A DNA stretch of 64,000 nucleotides from the NCBI RefSeq assembly GCF_041146795.1, contig NC_135169.1:11617585-11681584 (forward strand), given 5' to 3'. The notes below the pieces were generated by a model, which saw only the letters and a list, made by a program, of their open reading frames with translations, had not been told where the DNA came from and did not search any database. The stretch's first letter is position 1, and the number at the start of each line of letters is the position of its first letter. Both the position numbers and the translations under genes were made by a program. The stretch comes from Maylandia zebra (Eukaryota; Chordata; Actinopteri; Cichliformes; Cichlidae). Below are positions 34,215 through 46,559 of this stretch, one piece after another.

Positions 34215-35348
34215 CAGGGAGTGCAGAATTATTAGGCAAGTTGTATTTTTGAGGAATAATTTTATTATTGAACAACAACCATGTTCTCAATGAACCCAAA
34301 AAACTCATTAATATCAAAGCTGAATGTTTTTGGAAGTAGTTTTTAGTTTGTTTTTAGTTTTAGCTATTTTAGGGGGATATCTGTGTGTGCAGGTGACTAT
34401 AACTGTGCATAATTATTAGGCAACTTAGGCAACAAAAACCAAATATATACCCATTTCAATTACTTATTTTTACCAGTGAAACCAATATAACATCTCCACA
34501 TTCACAAATATACATTTCTGACCTTCAAAAACAAAACAAAAACAAATCAGCGACCAATATAGCCACCTTTCTTTGCAAGGACACTCAAAAGCCTGCCATC
34601 CATGGATTCTGTCAGTGTTTTGATCTGTTCACCATCAACATTGCGTGCAGCAGCAACCACAGCCTCCCAGACACTGTTCAGAGAGGTGTACTGTTTTCCC
34701 TCCTTGTAAATCTCACATTTGATGATGGACCACAGGTTCTCAATGGGGTTCAGATCAGGTGAACAAGGTGGCCATGTCATTAGTTTTTCTTCTTTTATAC
34801 CCTTTCTTGCCAGCCACGCTGTGGAGTACTTGGACGCGTGTGATGGAGCATTGTCCTGCATGAAAAGCATGTTTTTCTTGAAGGATGCAGACTTCTTCCT
34901 GTACCACTGCTTGAAGAAGGTGTCTTCCAGAAACTGGCAGTAGGACTGGGAGTTGAGCTTGACTCCATCCTCAACCCGAAAAGGCCCCACAAGCTCATCT
35001 TTGATGATACCAGCCCAAACCAGTACTCCACCTCCACCTTGCTGGCGTCTGAGTCGGACTGGAGCTCTCTGCCCTTTACCAATCCAGCCACGGGCCCATC
35101 CATCTGGCCCATCAAGACTCACTCTCATTTCATCAGTCCATAAAACCTTGGAAAAATCAGTCTTGAGATATTTCTTGGCCCAGTCTTGACGTTTCAGCTT
35201 GTGTGTCTTGTTCAGTGGTGGTCGTCTTTCAGCCTTTCTTACCTTGGCCATGTCTCTGAGTATTGCACACCTTGTGCTTTTGGGCTATTTGCACGAAGAG
35301 GATGATGTGGACAAAATACTCATTTGCCTAATAATTCTGCACTCCCTG
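34215..35348 (-). mobile_element. Tc1/mariner element, TA target site
   Basis: Perfect inverted ends cagggagtgcagaattatta lie at 34215 and, inverted, ending at 35348. The flanks are TA on both sides (34213-34214 and 35349-35350). At 1134 bp the element is shorter than an intact member because the N-terminal part of the gene is deleted. Confidence 0.85.
34547..35251 (-). pseudogene. Tc1/mariner transposase, N-terminally deleted, DD37E spacing
   Basis: This is a 234-codon open frame. The catalytic residues are present: D in 'KVLWTDEMRVSLDG', D in 'MLFMQDNAPSHASK' and E in '[15 protein letters not shown]'. I count 37 residues between the second and third, so the spacing is DD37E rather than the DD34E of typical Tc1. 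About 100 bp separate the ATG from the terminal repeat, and the helix-turn-helix DNA-binding region of a normal ~340-residue protein is missing. The catalytic part looks intact but cannot bind its ends without that region. Confidence 0.75.
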
Positions 35349-35789
35349 TATAGTGGAAACTGAGGAGCATGATCCACTGAAATGCTTCAGTCCCTATTAT
35401 TGAAGAGGGGAACCACCACCCCAGTTCACCAATCCAGTGTCCCTCTCCCCAAAGTGCACACTATATTACAAACATGAAAAGAAAAAAAAAGGGACTGATA
35501 GTTTTAAAAGTTTAGCACTGCCACTTAATTTGGGGTATTTTTAGGTTTGGGGGATATTCTGGATTAAATTGGTTAGGGTTTAGTTGCTCTTTTGTCATCA
35601 TTTCCCTTGATTTTGTTTATACAGAACTTTTTATTGAGCTGGAAAAAAAGCCAAAAAGATTCCTCAGTAATTAATGGTAACTTGCAGATATATTTATTTT
35701 GTTTACAATACATTCTAATGTGTCTAAAAGTACATAATTACAGTGAAAAATCTCTGCTGGGGCTTGGTGACTGCTGTACAATCACCAAG

Positions 35790-38700
35790 TTATTTTCCCG
35801 GTTTGAGTCCAGAATAAACCATTTCATGGGCTGTGGCAGGATCTGATTTTCCTAAAAAAATAAATAAAAATAGACAATTAATCAAAAACATTTTCCCAGC
35901 AAGATTGTAATTTAAACTGGATCAGTACGTGTTTATAAATTTTATTCAGGATTTATAAATTGTAGAAGAGAAAGTGCTAGAAAAAATTATCTGATATATT
36001 ACTTTACTTACCTTTCCTTGTCTTGGCTATCGATTTAATATTCGAGACCTGTGCGTACAACAGGCTAACGTCTAAAACAAAGTCTACCACTGAATTCATA
36101 AGTAGTCCTGCTCCTAATCACATCCATCCAACCTTCACTTCTTTAGGGCTTTCTTGGACTTTACTGATACAGGTCTCATAACATTAAACATTAGCCTTGT
36201 CACAAAGATTTATGCTTCAGTTGGCACTTTTTTCTTCATTTTTGTTAAGACGCGATAATCAACAGATGATATGACAACACTTCTACTGTAGAAGTAAGGG
36301 GTGAAAAAATTGATTGCCTCTGACTGACCAGCTGTCAAAAACAGTCCTAAATTTCTCCTAACTGTTCCCAGATGGGTTTCTCCAGGAATGTCTTACTGCG
36401 ACACCAAGGAATAAAATACAGATTGCTGATTATTCTTTATGTGATATTAAAAAAAGAAACATTTAAAAGCAGGATTGTTGTCACTGACTGTACTGTACCT
36501 GTGGAAGGTCGTATTTTAACATCAGAGTAAACACAACTCTCCTCTGGTATCTTGGGCTTCTCTGTCAGAAGGATAAGACAAATGTCAAAAACCAAACAAA
36601 AAAAAGAAAAAAAAAGAAAACACAATTTTCTTTATTTTCTTTAAATATTGCTCGCTTTAAAAACATCTAAACCCCTAAATGTTTCCAACATAAAGTACTT
36701 ACTCCTTGGAGTGGTGTTTTTAAGCTCCACCAAAGAATATGTGACATCCTCTGATTCAACTGAAATAGTGAAACAGTTATCCATTAATTAATAGATTATT
36801 AAAGGTCCGGGCGGGGTTACCTGGACCTGGGATATAGAGTTTGGGGAGTGCGACTGTCTGTGCAGTGTCTATTTGTGTCTGTCTACACGTTGGGTGAGTG
36901 CCGAGTATTTGGTTGTGCATATGGGGTGGGAATGCACGTCTGTGTCCGCGTGTGCCTGTTCGTCTGTGTCTATATGTCAGGTTGGGTCTTAAACCCAACC
37001 TCTCTGGGTACATCTCAGGCCCTCTAAAGTACGGAGGCCTATCTCCCCTCACCACACTCCCTGCCGGTGACTGATGCCCTCAGATGTTGGTGTGTTGGTG
37101 GTCCTTGTCGGCTGGGCGCTCATATATGTACCGGCTCACTCCTGGTGGCTGATTGGCGGGGCCGGGTGCCTGTGGCCCGGCAGGGGTGGGATGCCCTCAG
37201 GCCTCTGGCCTCGAGGCCTGAAGCTCGGTCCTCTCTGACACAGCTGGCTGCCGGCAGAGCCCGCGGGCACGCCACTGCAACCCCCTCTGGCCTCTGCTCC
37301 GTAGCTGCGGGGTGACCTCTCCTTTGGGGCTCTACTCAGCTCTTCCCAGGAGGGTGGCATGGTTCCCCCCCCTTTGGTGGTCCTCCTTGGGTCCTTGTAC
37401 TCTGGGGCCTCTGGATATCTGGGGCCTGGATCTCCTCCATACCTGCTTCATACCCTGGGAGACGGGGCTGTGGCTCCCCACACTCCCTAGCAGATCGTTA
37501 CATGGAGAAACCTTTGGAATACAAGCATGCTGATCCACACAGGTGTGCACACAGGTGTACACACGGGTGTTCACAGACGAGGACTACAGCTTTCTTGGCT
37601 GCTGCCTCAAAGCACATTGTGCGCTGTCTATCTTGTGTGCTGCACAATATCGTTTAATATTTAGTATCTACTGTTATCTACTGCTAGCTAGTTTATTGTG
37701 ATGGTGCTGTTTTTTTATTATGTTGCTCTTTTTTTTTTTGCTTTCTCTTCTGTTTTTTTTCTCCATACATGTGATCCAGGTGTTTTGTTTGTTTTTCTTT
37801 CTTCCCCCCTTCTCACCGTCTCTTCTCCCCTTTGGTTTTCTTTCTCTCCCTCCCTTTCTTTCATTCTTTCTCCCTGTCCTATCCCCAGTCATGTCTGTCC
37901 CGTTTGTAGCAACTGAAAATAAAATAAATTCATAATTATAATAAAGGTCAATCAAATGGACCAATATGGCAAGGCCATGATGATCCACTTGGTAAAATAA
38001 ATCCGCTTGGCATCTTTCTTGGCCTTAAGACAACAAGTCTGATGGCTAAAGATCCAAACGGGACAAAAAAAAAAAAAAAAAAGATTATTAAAAGTCCTAC
38101 TCATTTTTATTTTCCATGGTACATACTGTGCCTTTTTCTGTGTCATTGATGTCTTTATTTGATTTGTAGAAAAAGGAATCACATACAGAGTAAAATCAAG
38201 CCAATGGTTAAATAAATAATACAAAATAAATAGTCATATATAGCAATTTGAGCATCTTCTAATACATCTAATCAGGACGTAATGTATTAAGCTCAGAGTT
38301 TACAATTTGTCAAGAAAACAATGCAGGGTGAAGGCTGACCTTGAACAGGAGAAATGTGTTGAGTTTCATCTTGCTTGGTCATGTGGTTTGTAGCAGAGTG
38401 CTGATTTTTGCTCTGAGGCCTGGAGGAATAAAAATATAACATAAATTTGTAAATGTAACAATTCCAGAAGGTTGAAAAAGGGGTGGGAAGGGTTGAACCA
38501 ACCTCTTAAAGCATGAATCTGTAAAACAACAAAAAAGAAAATAATTTCAAACTGCTCTGGTGCAATGACAGTACATCTACTTCAGACTAGATGCATGAAT
38601 ACTTAGATCACATAATAAGGCAAAAACAAGATGGAAATGGCCTCACCCTTTGACAGTTTGAAGCGACACAACAGCAGAAGAAGAATAATCAGTAAAATTC

Positions 38701-38996
38701 CACAAACAAGTCCAACAATCAAAGGAGTGAGAAACGAAGAGTTTTCAGGCCCAGGCTCTGCTGTAATAAATGTTAGGTTCTAATTAGATTTATGTATAAA
38801 GATTCTCCAAAATGATTTAGGGTTCTTTAATGGCACAAGAACAACACATATTCCTAATAACAGTATTTCTGTATAAACCTGAAGGTTACAAACATATGCT
38901 AGAGCCCAACATTCTTTTCCTGTATATTGACACCTATGGAAATCTTCTTATAATTATGTCACTGCATGGCAGGAATCATCATTTCCTCTCCTTTAC

Positions 38997-39038
<42 letters not shown>

Positions 39039-39039
39039 T

Positions 39040-39070
<31 letters not shown>

Positions 39071-42000
39071 AGATGCTGCAGATTTGTTATCGTCACATGC
39101 ATGATGTAAATCTCCTGTTCAACCATATCCATAAGGTGCCCCACTGGATTGAGATCTGGTGGCTGTGAGTACACAGAGAACTCATTGTCATATTCGAAAA
39201 ACCAGTTTGTAATGACTTTAGTTTTGTGACACGTTAACCTGCTGGAAGCATTCATTAGAAGATGGGTACACTATGGTCATAAAGGTGGATGGACATGGTC
39301 AAAAACAATACTTAGTACTGTTTTCTGCAGTAGTATTCTGTGGTATTTAGACAATGCTCACTTAGTACAAAGGGGACAAAAGTGTACTAAGAATATCTCT
39401 CGCACTATTACACAACCACCAGTATCCTGGACTGTTAATACAATACAGGATGGAGCTGTGCTTTTGTGCTGTTAGGTCTCCACTGACCAAAAACATCTTA
39501 CTTAAACCACAATATGTCGATGTGATGGTGTAACTTCTGTCAACAATTAGCAAAATTACATGTACTAAAAATCAGCCTTAGAGGAAAAAATATATATTAT
39601 TGCATATTTATACTTTAAAGATGGCTCTGTACTACTGAACCTTTTAACCTATAAATAATGTTGATGTTTTCAAAAACTATGGTATTTCTACGCAGCTAAA
39701 GTCAATTTGTAACAATGACCCAGTGGTAAACAAGAGCTATTCAAACTTTAAATATTATACAAATATCATATTGAATATTGTCAAATTGAAAGGCTCACAA
39801 CAATCTTTTGAAGGTTGTATACTCATTAACTTTCAGTCAAACTCACTGTTTTTATCAATGTTGACTGGATCACTGTAGTCTGTGTAGTAAACTGGGTTTC
39901 CTCTTCCTGCTCTGCACCTGTAGAGTCCTTCCTGTGAGACACTGATTTGTCCGTCTGAAGGAGCAGCATCTTGTGTAGTCAGGGGTTCAGAGGATTTATT
40001 ACCTCTGTACCAGAAGTATTTCCATTCAGATGACAGGTTCACTGAGCAGTTCAGAGTCACTTTGCCTGCTACTGGAACGTCTCTGCTGTTAGTAGTCAGT
40101 TGGGCCTTTGGTTTAACTGCTGTTGTATGTAGAACAAAGGCAGGAGAAAAAAGACATATTATTTAACATCACAATTTACAGGTCAGGATCACACTGCCCT
40201 GGTCTGTGCTACCTGAGGCATGCAAGGCTATTATCTGCCTTTAAATTAGACCTTGACCTTTTCTTCAGTGCATGATGCTCTAGCAGTATTACTTCCATTT
40301 CCTGTGACCACACAGTTAAAGGTTCCGAGCAGCTTTAACACTGATGGCTTTACGTCAACTCACTCTTTCATCATTTCTGTCTTTTTTATTATCTAGTAAG
40401 TAGCCACATAATTCAATAATTATAGCATATGCATTAATACAGAAGAAGAAGACGCACATGATGTTTCATCAAGTAGAAACAAAAACACATTAACAGCAAT
40501 TTATGACGTTATGGTTTCTTTATGATTTTCTTTATGATATTTAATTAAGTATTTTTATGTCTTTAAATTCTCTGCAAAGTGCAACACTTTGTTCTTTTTA
40601 GGCTTTTAGATCTTATGTTACGGTTGGATTGAGTTGGGCCCAGCTTTGGATCCTTTTTCAAAAATACAAGTCGTGGTTTTCCTTCTGGATAAACCTTCCA
40701 GTATTCATTATTGACAAAACTTCACTTATTTAAATTTCAATACTCCCATCCATCCATCTTCTTCCATTTATCCAGGGCCGGAAGAAGATGGATGGATGGG
40801 AGTATTGAAATTTAAATGAGTGAAGCTTTGTCAATAATGAATACTGGAAGGTTTTCAGAAGAAAATCATGACTTTCAATACTTCCAAATATAAAATATTT
40901 TAGCTTATATAGTTAGGTGGTTCAACTCACTAGATTCAATTGCCTTAAAATACTACAATAATAATAATAATAATAATATTGTATATACACACACAAACTT
41001 ACTTGATGCTGACAATGTGAAGGCTTCACTCCACTCTGTTGAAGAATATGAGTCATCTCTGCGTCGACTCTTACACATGTAGTCTCCACTGCTGGACTCA
41101 GAAACTCTGAATGTCACATCATTATTGTGTGTCCACTGTGTGGGTGTCCTGGGTCCTCTCCATCCATACTCCCACTCAGTGGTTTCACCTCCTTCCTGCA
41201 CCTCACATGTCAGAGTGATCGTCTCACCTCTGAATATCTGAGGCCAGTTGGGTTGTTGTTTTACAACAACTTTACTGGAAACTGTTTACACATATTAACA
41301 GTTGAGATACAAACAGAAACATGAAATCAACACAGAAAACTTAACATTGTATGTTTGATAATCATGAGTGAATGTATATTTCAAACTAAATGACTGAACT
41401 CACAGGTTTTCTCAATGGTGACATCATCACTTCTATCAGTGTAGTAAACTGGGTTTCCTCTTGTTCCTCTGCAGCTGTAGATTCCTCCTTGAGATACTCT
41501 GATATCTCTGTTTTGTTGATCTCTGATTTGAACTTCAGAGGTTGTTTGGGTTCGTCTGAACCACTCATATTTCCATCCATCAGAGCTCTGCACAGAGCAG
41601 GTCAGTGTCACACTGCCCCCTACTGGTATGATTGTTGTTCCTGCTGTCAGTGTGGCCCTGGGTTTATCTGATGTTATAAAAAAGAAGGGAAGGAAATATG
41701 CATTTTGATCCATTAAAAAAAATAAAAATAAAAATAAAAATCTAGATTTAAACCATGTTTTAATGTTCTGCATTTCTCTTAATAAGATCAGTATAACTGT
41801 TTGTCTATTTTCTGGCCCGAAGAAGTCCCACTATAATCTAATGCTGAATGATACACACTGATTCGTGAAGATTCCATTATTTGTACCCACAATGGTACAT
41901 CTAATGATGATGGATTAAACAGTGAGGGAGTATTTAGCATTATGTTAGCATTGCATGGGCAAAATAACCGGTAAATACGGTGGTCCTGTTTGAAGCTTCA

Positions 42001-43017
42001 CATTTCATGCATCAGGAAAAAAGTTTCAGTAGCAACATTAATTAAATCTACATTATTATTCAGATGAGAATTTGAACAGAACAATTCATGCTATTGTTCA
42101 CAGAGGACTTACCTAATGCAATTATAGAGACAGTATTACTGTTCTTTGTTTTATGTGAGCTCTTTTTGCGACCAGAGCACTGATATTCACCACTGTCACC
42201 CTTAGAGCTAATTTCTAATGTATAGTCTTTGTGTGTGTTGTAGGGGATAAATTCTCGCCCATCCTTGTTGATTTTGTATTCCCAGTCAGCGTCTTCACCT
42301 TCATTCATGTCACATATGAAGGTAACAAACTCTTGAATAACAAAACTGGACCAGTTGGGTTCAATAGTTAGCACAGCAGCTAGAATCCAACACAATCACA
42401 CCATTAGAAATCTGAAACACTTTTATGCACGAAACAATCTGTGTTTGTGTTCATAAAATGTTTTTTTTAGTTAAAATGTCAGTTCTAAATAAATAAAGAC
42501 AGAATTACAGAAAGATAAAATGCTAAAGAGTGATGCAGTATGTGGAGATAAAAAAAATCATAAATAAAATAAAACAACTGTTCAGTCACCCTGAGTGTGT
42601 CCAGTGCAGAGGAGCATACAGAGCACTACAATAAAGACAGAAACTTCAGACATTGGTTCAAATAATCTAGTATGGCACACTTGGGGTTTTACTAGTGTCT
42701 ACTATGATTGGTGACATTTTATATTATGATTTTAAATGCATCAAATTACCACTGATGGAGAAACAAACCTTTGTTAGATAAACTAAAGCAGCTCCACTCT
42801 GATCTGAGTCAGTGCACTAAAATCTAATCCAGTCTACAAACAACCATGTTGGTAACAAACATGAGAGTCCTCTGATCACATGACCTGAAATGGTACAAAT
42901 GACTGATGCTCTGTTCTTCTTACTAAAACATGTTTATGGATCAGTATGAATCAAACAATAGGAGTCAGTGATGTACTCACAGAATAGGCCCAGCTCACAG
43001 AGCAAAGTGGCTCCCAT
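35790..43017 (-). CDS. Receptor gene B: FcR-like/LITR-like, 4 Ig domains, ITIM tail
   Basis: Thirteen exons join to 1605 nt (534 codons plus stop): 42981-43017, 42590-42625 (signal 'MGATLLCELGLF..'), Ig1 42113-42379, Ig2 41404-41667, Ig3 41003-41281, Ig4 39847-40116, TM 38647-38760, then cytoplasmic 38503-38518, 38340-38419, 36703-36759, 36499-36561, 36012-36071 and 35790-35851. Every join keeps frame. Ig2 and Ig4 are of the 'GWKYEWFRR..GNPVYYTDRS' type, Ig3 of the 'PNWPQIFRGETITLTC' type. TM is 'LTPLIVGLVCGILLIILLLL'. The tail has ITIMs VTYSLV and LLYAQV and ITIM-like CVYSDV and MVYSGL. It is probably an inhibitory leukocyte surface receptor; phosphorylated tyrosines would recruit SH2 phosphatases. 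The ligand is unknown. Fish genes of this kind are named FCRL, FcγR-like or LITR. The model is by eye and the 16-nt exon is the least certain. Confidence 0.75.
36780..38075. repeat. Interspersed repeat in an intron of gene B
   Basis: It begins with GC-richer text ('gtccgggcggggttacctgg'), passes through a T/C-rich stretch (37720-37890) and ends with 'gaccaatatggcaaggccat' and an A run at about 38068-38083. The last 350 bp match 31440-31690. It is not coding. Confidence 0.55.
38998..39069. repeat. (GT)n followed by a ~29-bp G run
   Basis: The (gt)n tract runs to about 39037, then 'ct' and an uninterrupted G run to 39069. It lies in the intron between Ig4 and TM of gene B. The length of the G run may be affected by sequencing. 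Confidence 0.85.
40669..40872. repeat. Long hairpin (~95-bp arms) in an intron of gene B
   Basis: The left arm (about 40669-40765) contains 'cttccagtattcattattga' and 'catccatccatcttcttcc'. The right arm (40780-40872) is its near-perfect inverse, with a loop of about 14 bp ('atttatccagggcc'). It would form a stable stem in RNA or single-stranded DNA. Confidence 0.85.
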
Positions 43018-45290
43018 CCTCACATCCAGCAGTGACACGTCTGAAAACTTCTACAACTTTCTGTAAAGAGAGAGAGTGAAGCAGCAGCACAGCATATACC
43101 AAAGAGCTGTGAAGGAAACAAAGAGGTTTTAACACTTCTTCTTTCTGCTTCCTTCCCTTTTTCAACAGAACTAACACACCTTAACAAGATCTGTCCACAG
43201 CATACTGTGACATGTTTATACTGTCCTGGTGCTGCACAAACTTATCAAGCAGTTTTTATCAAATGACCTGTCATACAAATATAGTGAAACTAAACAATAC
43301 AAATACACCGATGATAATTTGCATTACGAAAGTTTTTTTTTTTTGACCAGCACTAAACCTTGTTAAGTAATTAAACAGCTACAGATAAAATGACTTACAT
43401 TAAACTGTGATGCTTTTTTGCCCCTGCTTATTTTAATGCACTACGCAAATACATTTAGTTAAACAATGACTGACAAGGGTGGGGTGGGTTCTAACGTATG
43501 TTATAAAAGTGTTCCAACACCCCCTTCCCCAAAGTATGAATAGTTTATTAATTTTGCATATACTTATACTTTTACAGCATACCTAGAAAGTGGAAAAGAA
43601 AGAATGATTGAGGTGTGCCTGCTGATATTTAAAACAAAAAAGCATCTGATGAGGTCTCAAAGAAGGGCGAGTCAGTTAAATCAGTGACTAAAGAACATGT
43701 GATCTGCCACATAACACTGAGCTAATTCTACAAATCATTGCAAAGGCTGACAGAGTCACAGAAAAAAATGCAAAAAGAATGTCTTAGGAAAAACTGAAGG
43801 CAATCAGACGAAAAAGAAAGAGAAACCTGTTAAAGAAATGAAAACTAACGCTAAAGACTCTGACCTCAGATGATAAAAACCTTTGTCTGTATGGAGCCAT
43901 TTGGCAGCCCAAAGCCGGAGGAAGTTTGGGTAAAATTTGTGCAGTCATTGGGCACACCAAGGCTGCACTATAGGGTTACATGCACACTGCTATTGTATTT
44001 TTGATACAGATAATATATAAGCTTTAAATGAGACTGTAGCAAGTATGACCCATGCTCAGCTACCGGTCTCCACTTCCAGCCCTGGCAGCTACCGTAAAAA
44101 TAGGGGATGCATGATCATAATGATAGGATCCAGTGACCTCCAGTGACACTACAGCCTGAACCCACTGGTCCACCCATCCCCTGCAGCCACACTGCAGACC
44201 ACACCCCATCACAGAAACTTATCTTTTTCGCATGGGACTAATAATAAAAAAAATATTTATTAAGTATTTGCGGTGTTGTGAAAGTTTTTTCTGTTAAACT
44301 AATTTGCACACCCACACAAAAGAGTGAATTTGGATTATGGTCAGTCGTAGGGAAATAAACACAAAAACCTTTATTCCACTAAACCACTTCTTGAAGTACT
44401 TTCTCTGGTGTGGATTCAGTTTTTGCTTCTTTTTTCTAATTGTTACAATTCTCTGTAGCATGTGTTACAACACACCCCAGTAATGGGGCAGGTTGTAGCA
44501 GAGGAACGCCATGTATTTAACGTTAACACACAAGGTCTGCGGTATTCTTTGAATAGATGCAATTTACAGGAAACAAAATTGGATGCTTTTCGTGTAAAAG
44601 TTTGAGAACTTTATTGCAAAACTCTTTGGGGAAAAAAAGCAGTAAATACCAACAAATATCTAAACAGTAAAAAAAACAACAACTCTGTTCTACCTGCATG
44701 CTGTTACTCTACTGGAACTTATAAAAGGTATTCGTGATCCCTGTAAATTAATTTAAGCATGCTGGGAGATGAGGAACAGGCAGACGTAAGTTTGTGAAAA
44801 GTTTTTATTTTTTTCCTGTAGACTCATATGTGTCTTCAAATTATTAACAAATATCAAGCTAACACCAAGTTATAATGTTATAAGTTAGTAATGTGATTAT
44901 TATGGCTGCTGAGAGTCTCATCGATGGACTCTTTTTCTTTGTTAGTTATAGTTAAGGGTTTTAACATATCGAACTTTAAGGCCAGACAAAACCTTTGAAA
45001 TGCACTATTATCTCTCTGAAAACTTCACTGAGAACATTTTGTTGTCTTTGTCTGCTACTTGTCTGCATGTTAGGTTTGGTACAAGCTTTACCAGCAATAA
45101 TAATTACTCTCACAACCATCATTGGTGATTGTAGGCATAACTACTGTACACTCATTGCTGAGGGCCACAAACCGTTGATGACACACTAAAGAAAAATATT
45201 AAACTGCTTGATTAATAAATGCACCTTTAAACTTTTATTTCCTTTTAGAGTATACAAAGTAATCTCAAAGTACTTTGTAACAAAGTAACA
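43018..45290. other. Spacer upstream of gene B
   Basis: No gene or clear repeat is recognised. The open frames are short and without domains. Confidence 0.45.
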
Positions 45291-45292
45291 GG

Positions 45293-45453
45293 GTGTACAC
45301 AGTACTTTTCACATTAAGACATCCGGGCCCTCACTACCAGACTACAGAACAGTTTCTTCCCCCAAGCCATCAGACTCCTGAACACTCAGTGATTGGACTG
45401 ACACACACATGCACACTTAAATACGCGTCACTACCAAGCACTTATCTGCAGTT

Positions 45454-45524
<71 letters not shown>

Positions 45525-45777
45525 CAGACACCAAGTTACTTTTGCACAATACTCAGCATTTTGCTTTCTTCCATTGCACTGTCTTGTGTCTGTATCGTCC
45601 TGCTCTGTCTAGTGTTGCACTGTCTTGTCTTGTTTATTTTTGTTTACATTGCACTTTACGTAGTTCTGTGTTTGTCCGTTATATTTGAGCAGCAGGGTCT
45701 CGGAGGAATGCAGTGTCATTTCACTCTGTACTGTACAAGTGTACATGGCTGAGACAATAAAAGCCACTTGACTTGAC
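45293..45777 (+). pseudogene. Rex1-like LINE 3' end
   Basis: The last codons of a LINE ORF are recognisable ('QNSFFPQAIRLLNTQ' in a plus frame near 45335-45390). A 3' UTR with 'gacaataaaagccacttgac' and the repeated ttgac end typical of Rex1 elements follows. A (ca)n tract at about 45463-45521 lies within it. Confidence 0.6.
45463..45521. repeat. (CA)n microsatellite
   Basis: A nearly pure ca tract inside the LINE 3' UTR. Confidence 0.9.
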
Positions 45778-46138
45778 TTGAAGACAGCTGGGAGAGACTG
45801 CAACAAACGAAATCAAGTTTTATAAGCACTTTAAAAAATCATTAATAGATGAATAACGTATCAAATTATACTGATAAAGAGAGGTGCCATACATACCCGG
45901 GCTAAATTTTCACGTGTTATTGATCCTGGCACTTTCACAACAGTGAAATGTGTGTCTAAAAAAGTGAAATTTTTCATGTTAACTGATAAAGCTGAACTTC
46001 ACTAATGTGAGGTATCCCATTACATCAATGCAGACTCTTTTAACGTGTTTTTCCATTATGAAGAAATTGTGGTTTGGTCATAAATTCACCCACAAAAATG
46101 AAATCTCCATTTAATACACACTAAAAACAACAGAATTA

Positions 46139-46370
46139 AATGGTAAATGGCCTGTATTTGTATAGCGCTATATTTAGTCCCTAAGGACCCCAAAGCACTT
46201 TACACTACATTCAGTCATCCACCCATTCACACACCCATTCACACACACATTCACACACACATTCACACACTGGTGATGGCAAGCTACATTGTAGCCATAG
46301 CTGCCCTGGGGTGCACTGACAGAGGCGAGGCTGCCGGACACTGGCGCCATCCTTATCATATGTTGCTGCA
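46139..46370. repeat. Interspersed SINE-like repeat
   Basis: 'aaatggtaaatggcctgtat' through 'gaggctgccggacactggcg' matches 2052-2215. It directly adjoins the orphan Ig exon remnant, and the two are separated by less than 30 bp. Confidence 0.65.
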
Positions 46371-46395
46371 ACAGGTAGTGCTCTTGCTAACTCAC

Positions 46396-46550
46396 ATGAC
46401 ACAGTCAGTGTGATGATATCACTCCACTCTGAGAAGAAATAGTCCCTGCTGCCCCGGCAGCTGTATCCTCCACTGTCAGACTCAGTAGCTCTGATGATTC
46501 TGTATTCATTGGATGTTGGAGGTGTGTTTAACTTGGCTGCTCTCTATTCA
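46396..46550 (-). pseudogene. Orphan Ig-domain exon remnant
   Basis: The minus strand reads 'TPPTSNEYRIIRATESDSGG' and then 'YSCRGSRDYFFSEWSDIITL', ending at a GTGAGT donor. It closely resembles the second half of Ig exon D2 of gene A, including the second Ig cysteine. The first half is replaced by unrelated sequence and no partner exons are nearby. It is a leftover of a further receptor copy. Confidence 0.65.
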
Positions 46551-46559
46551 GGCAAGTTA

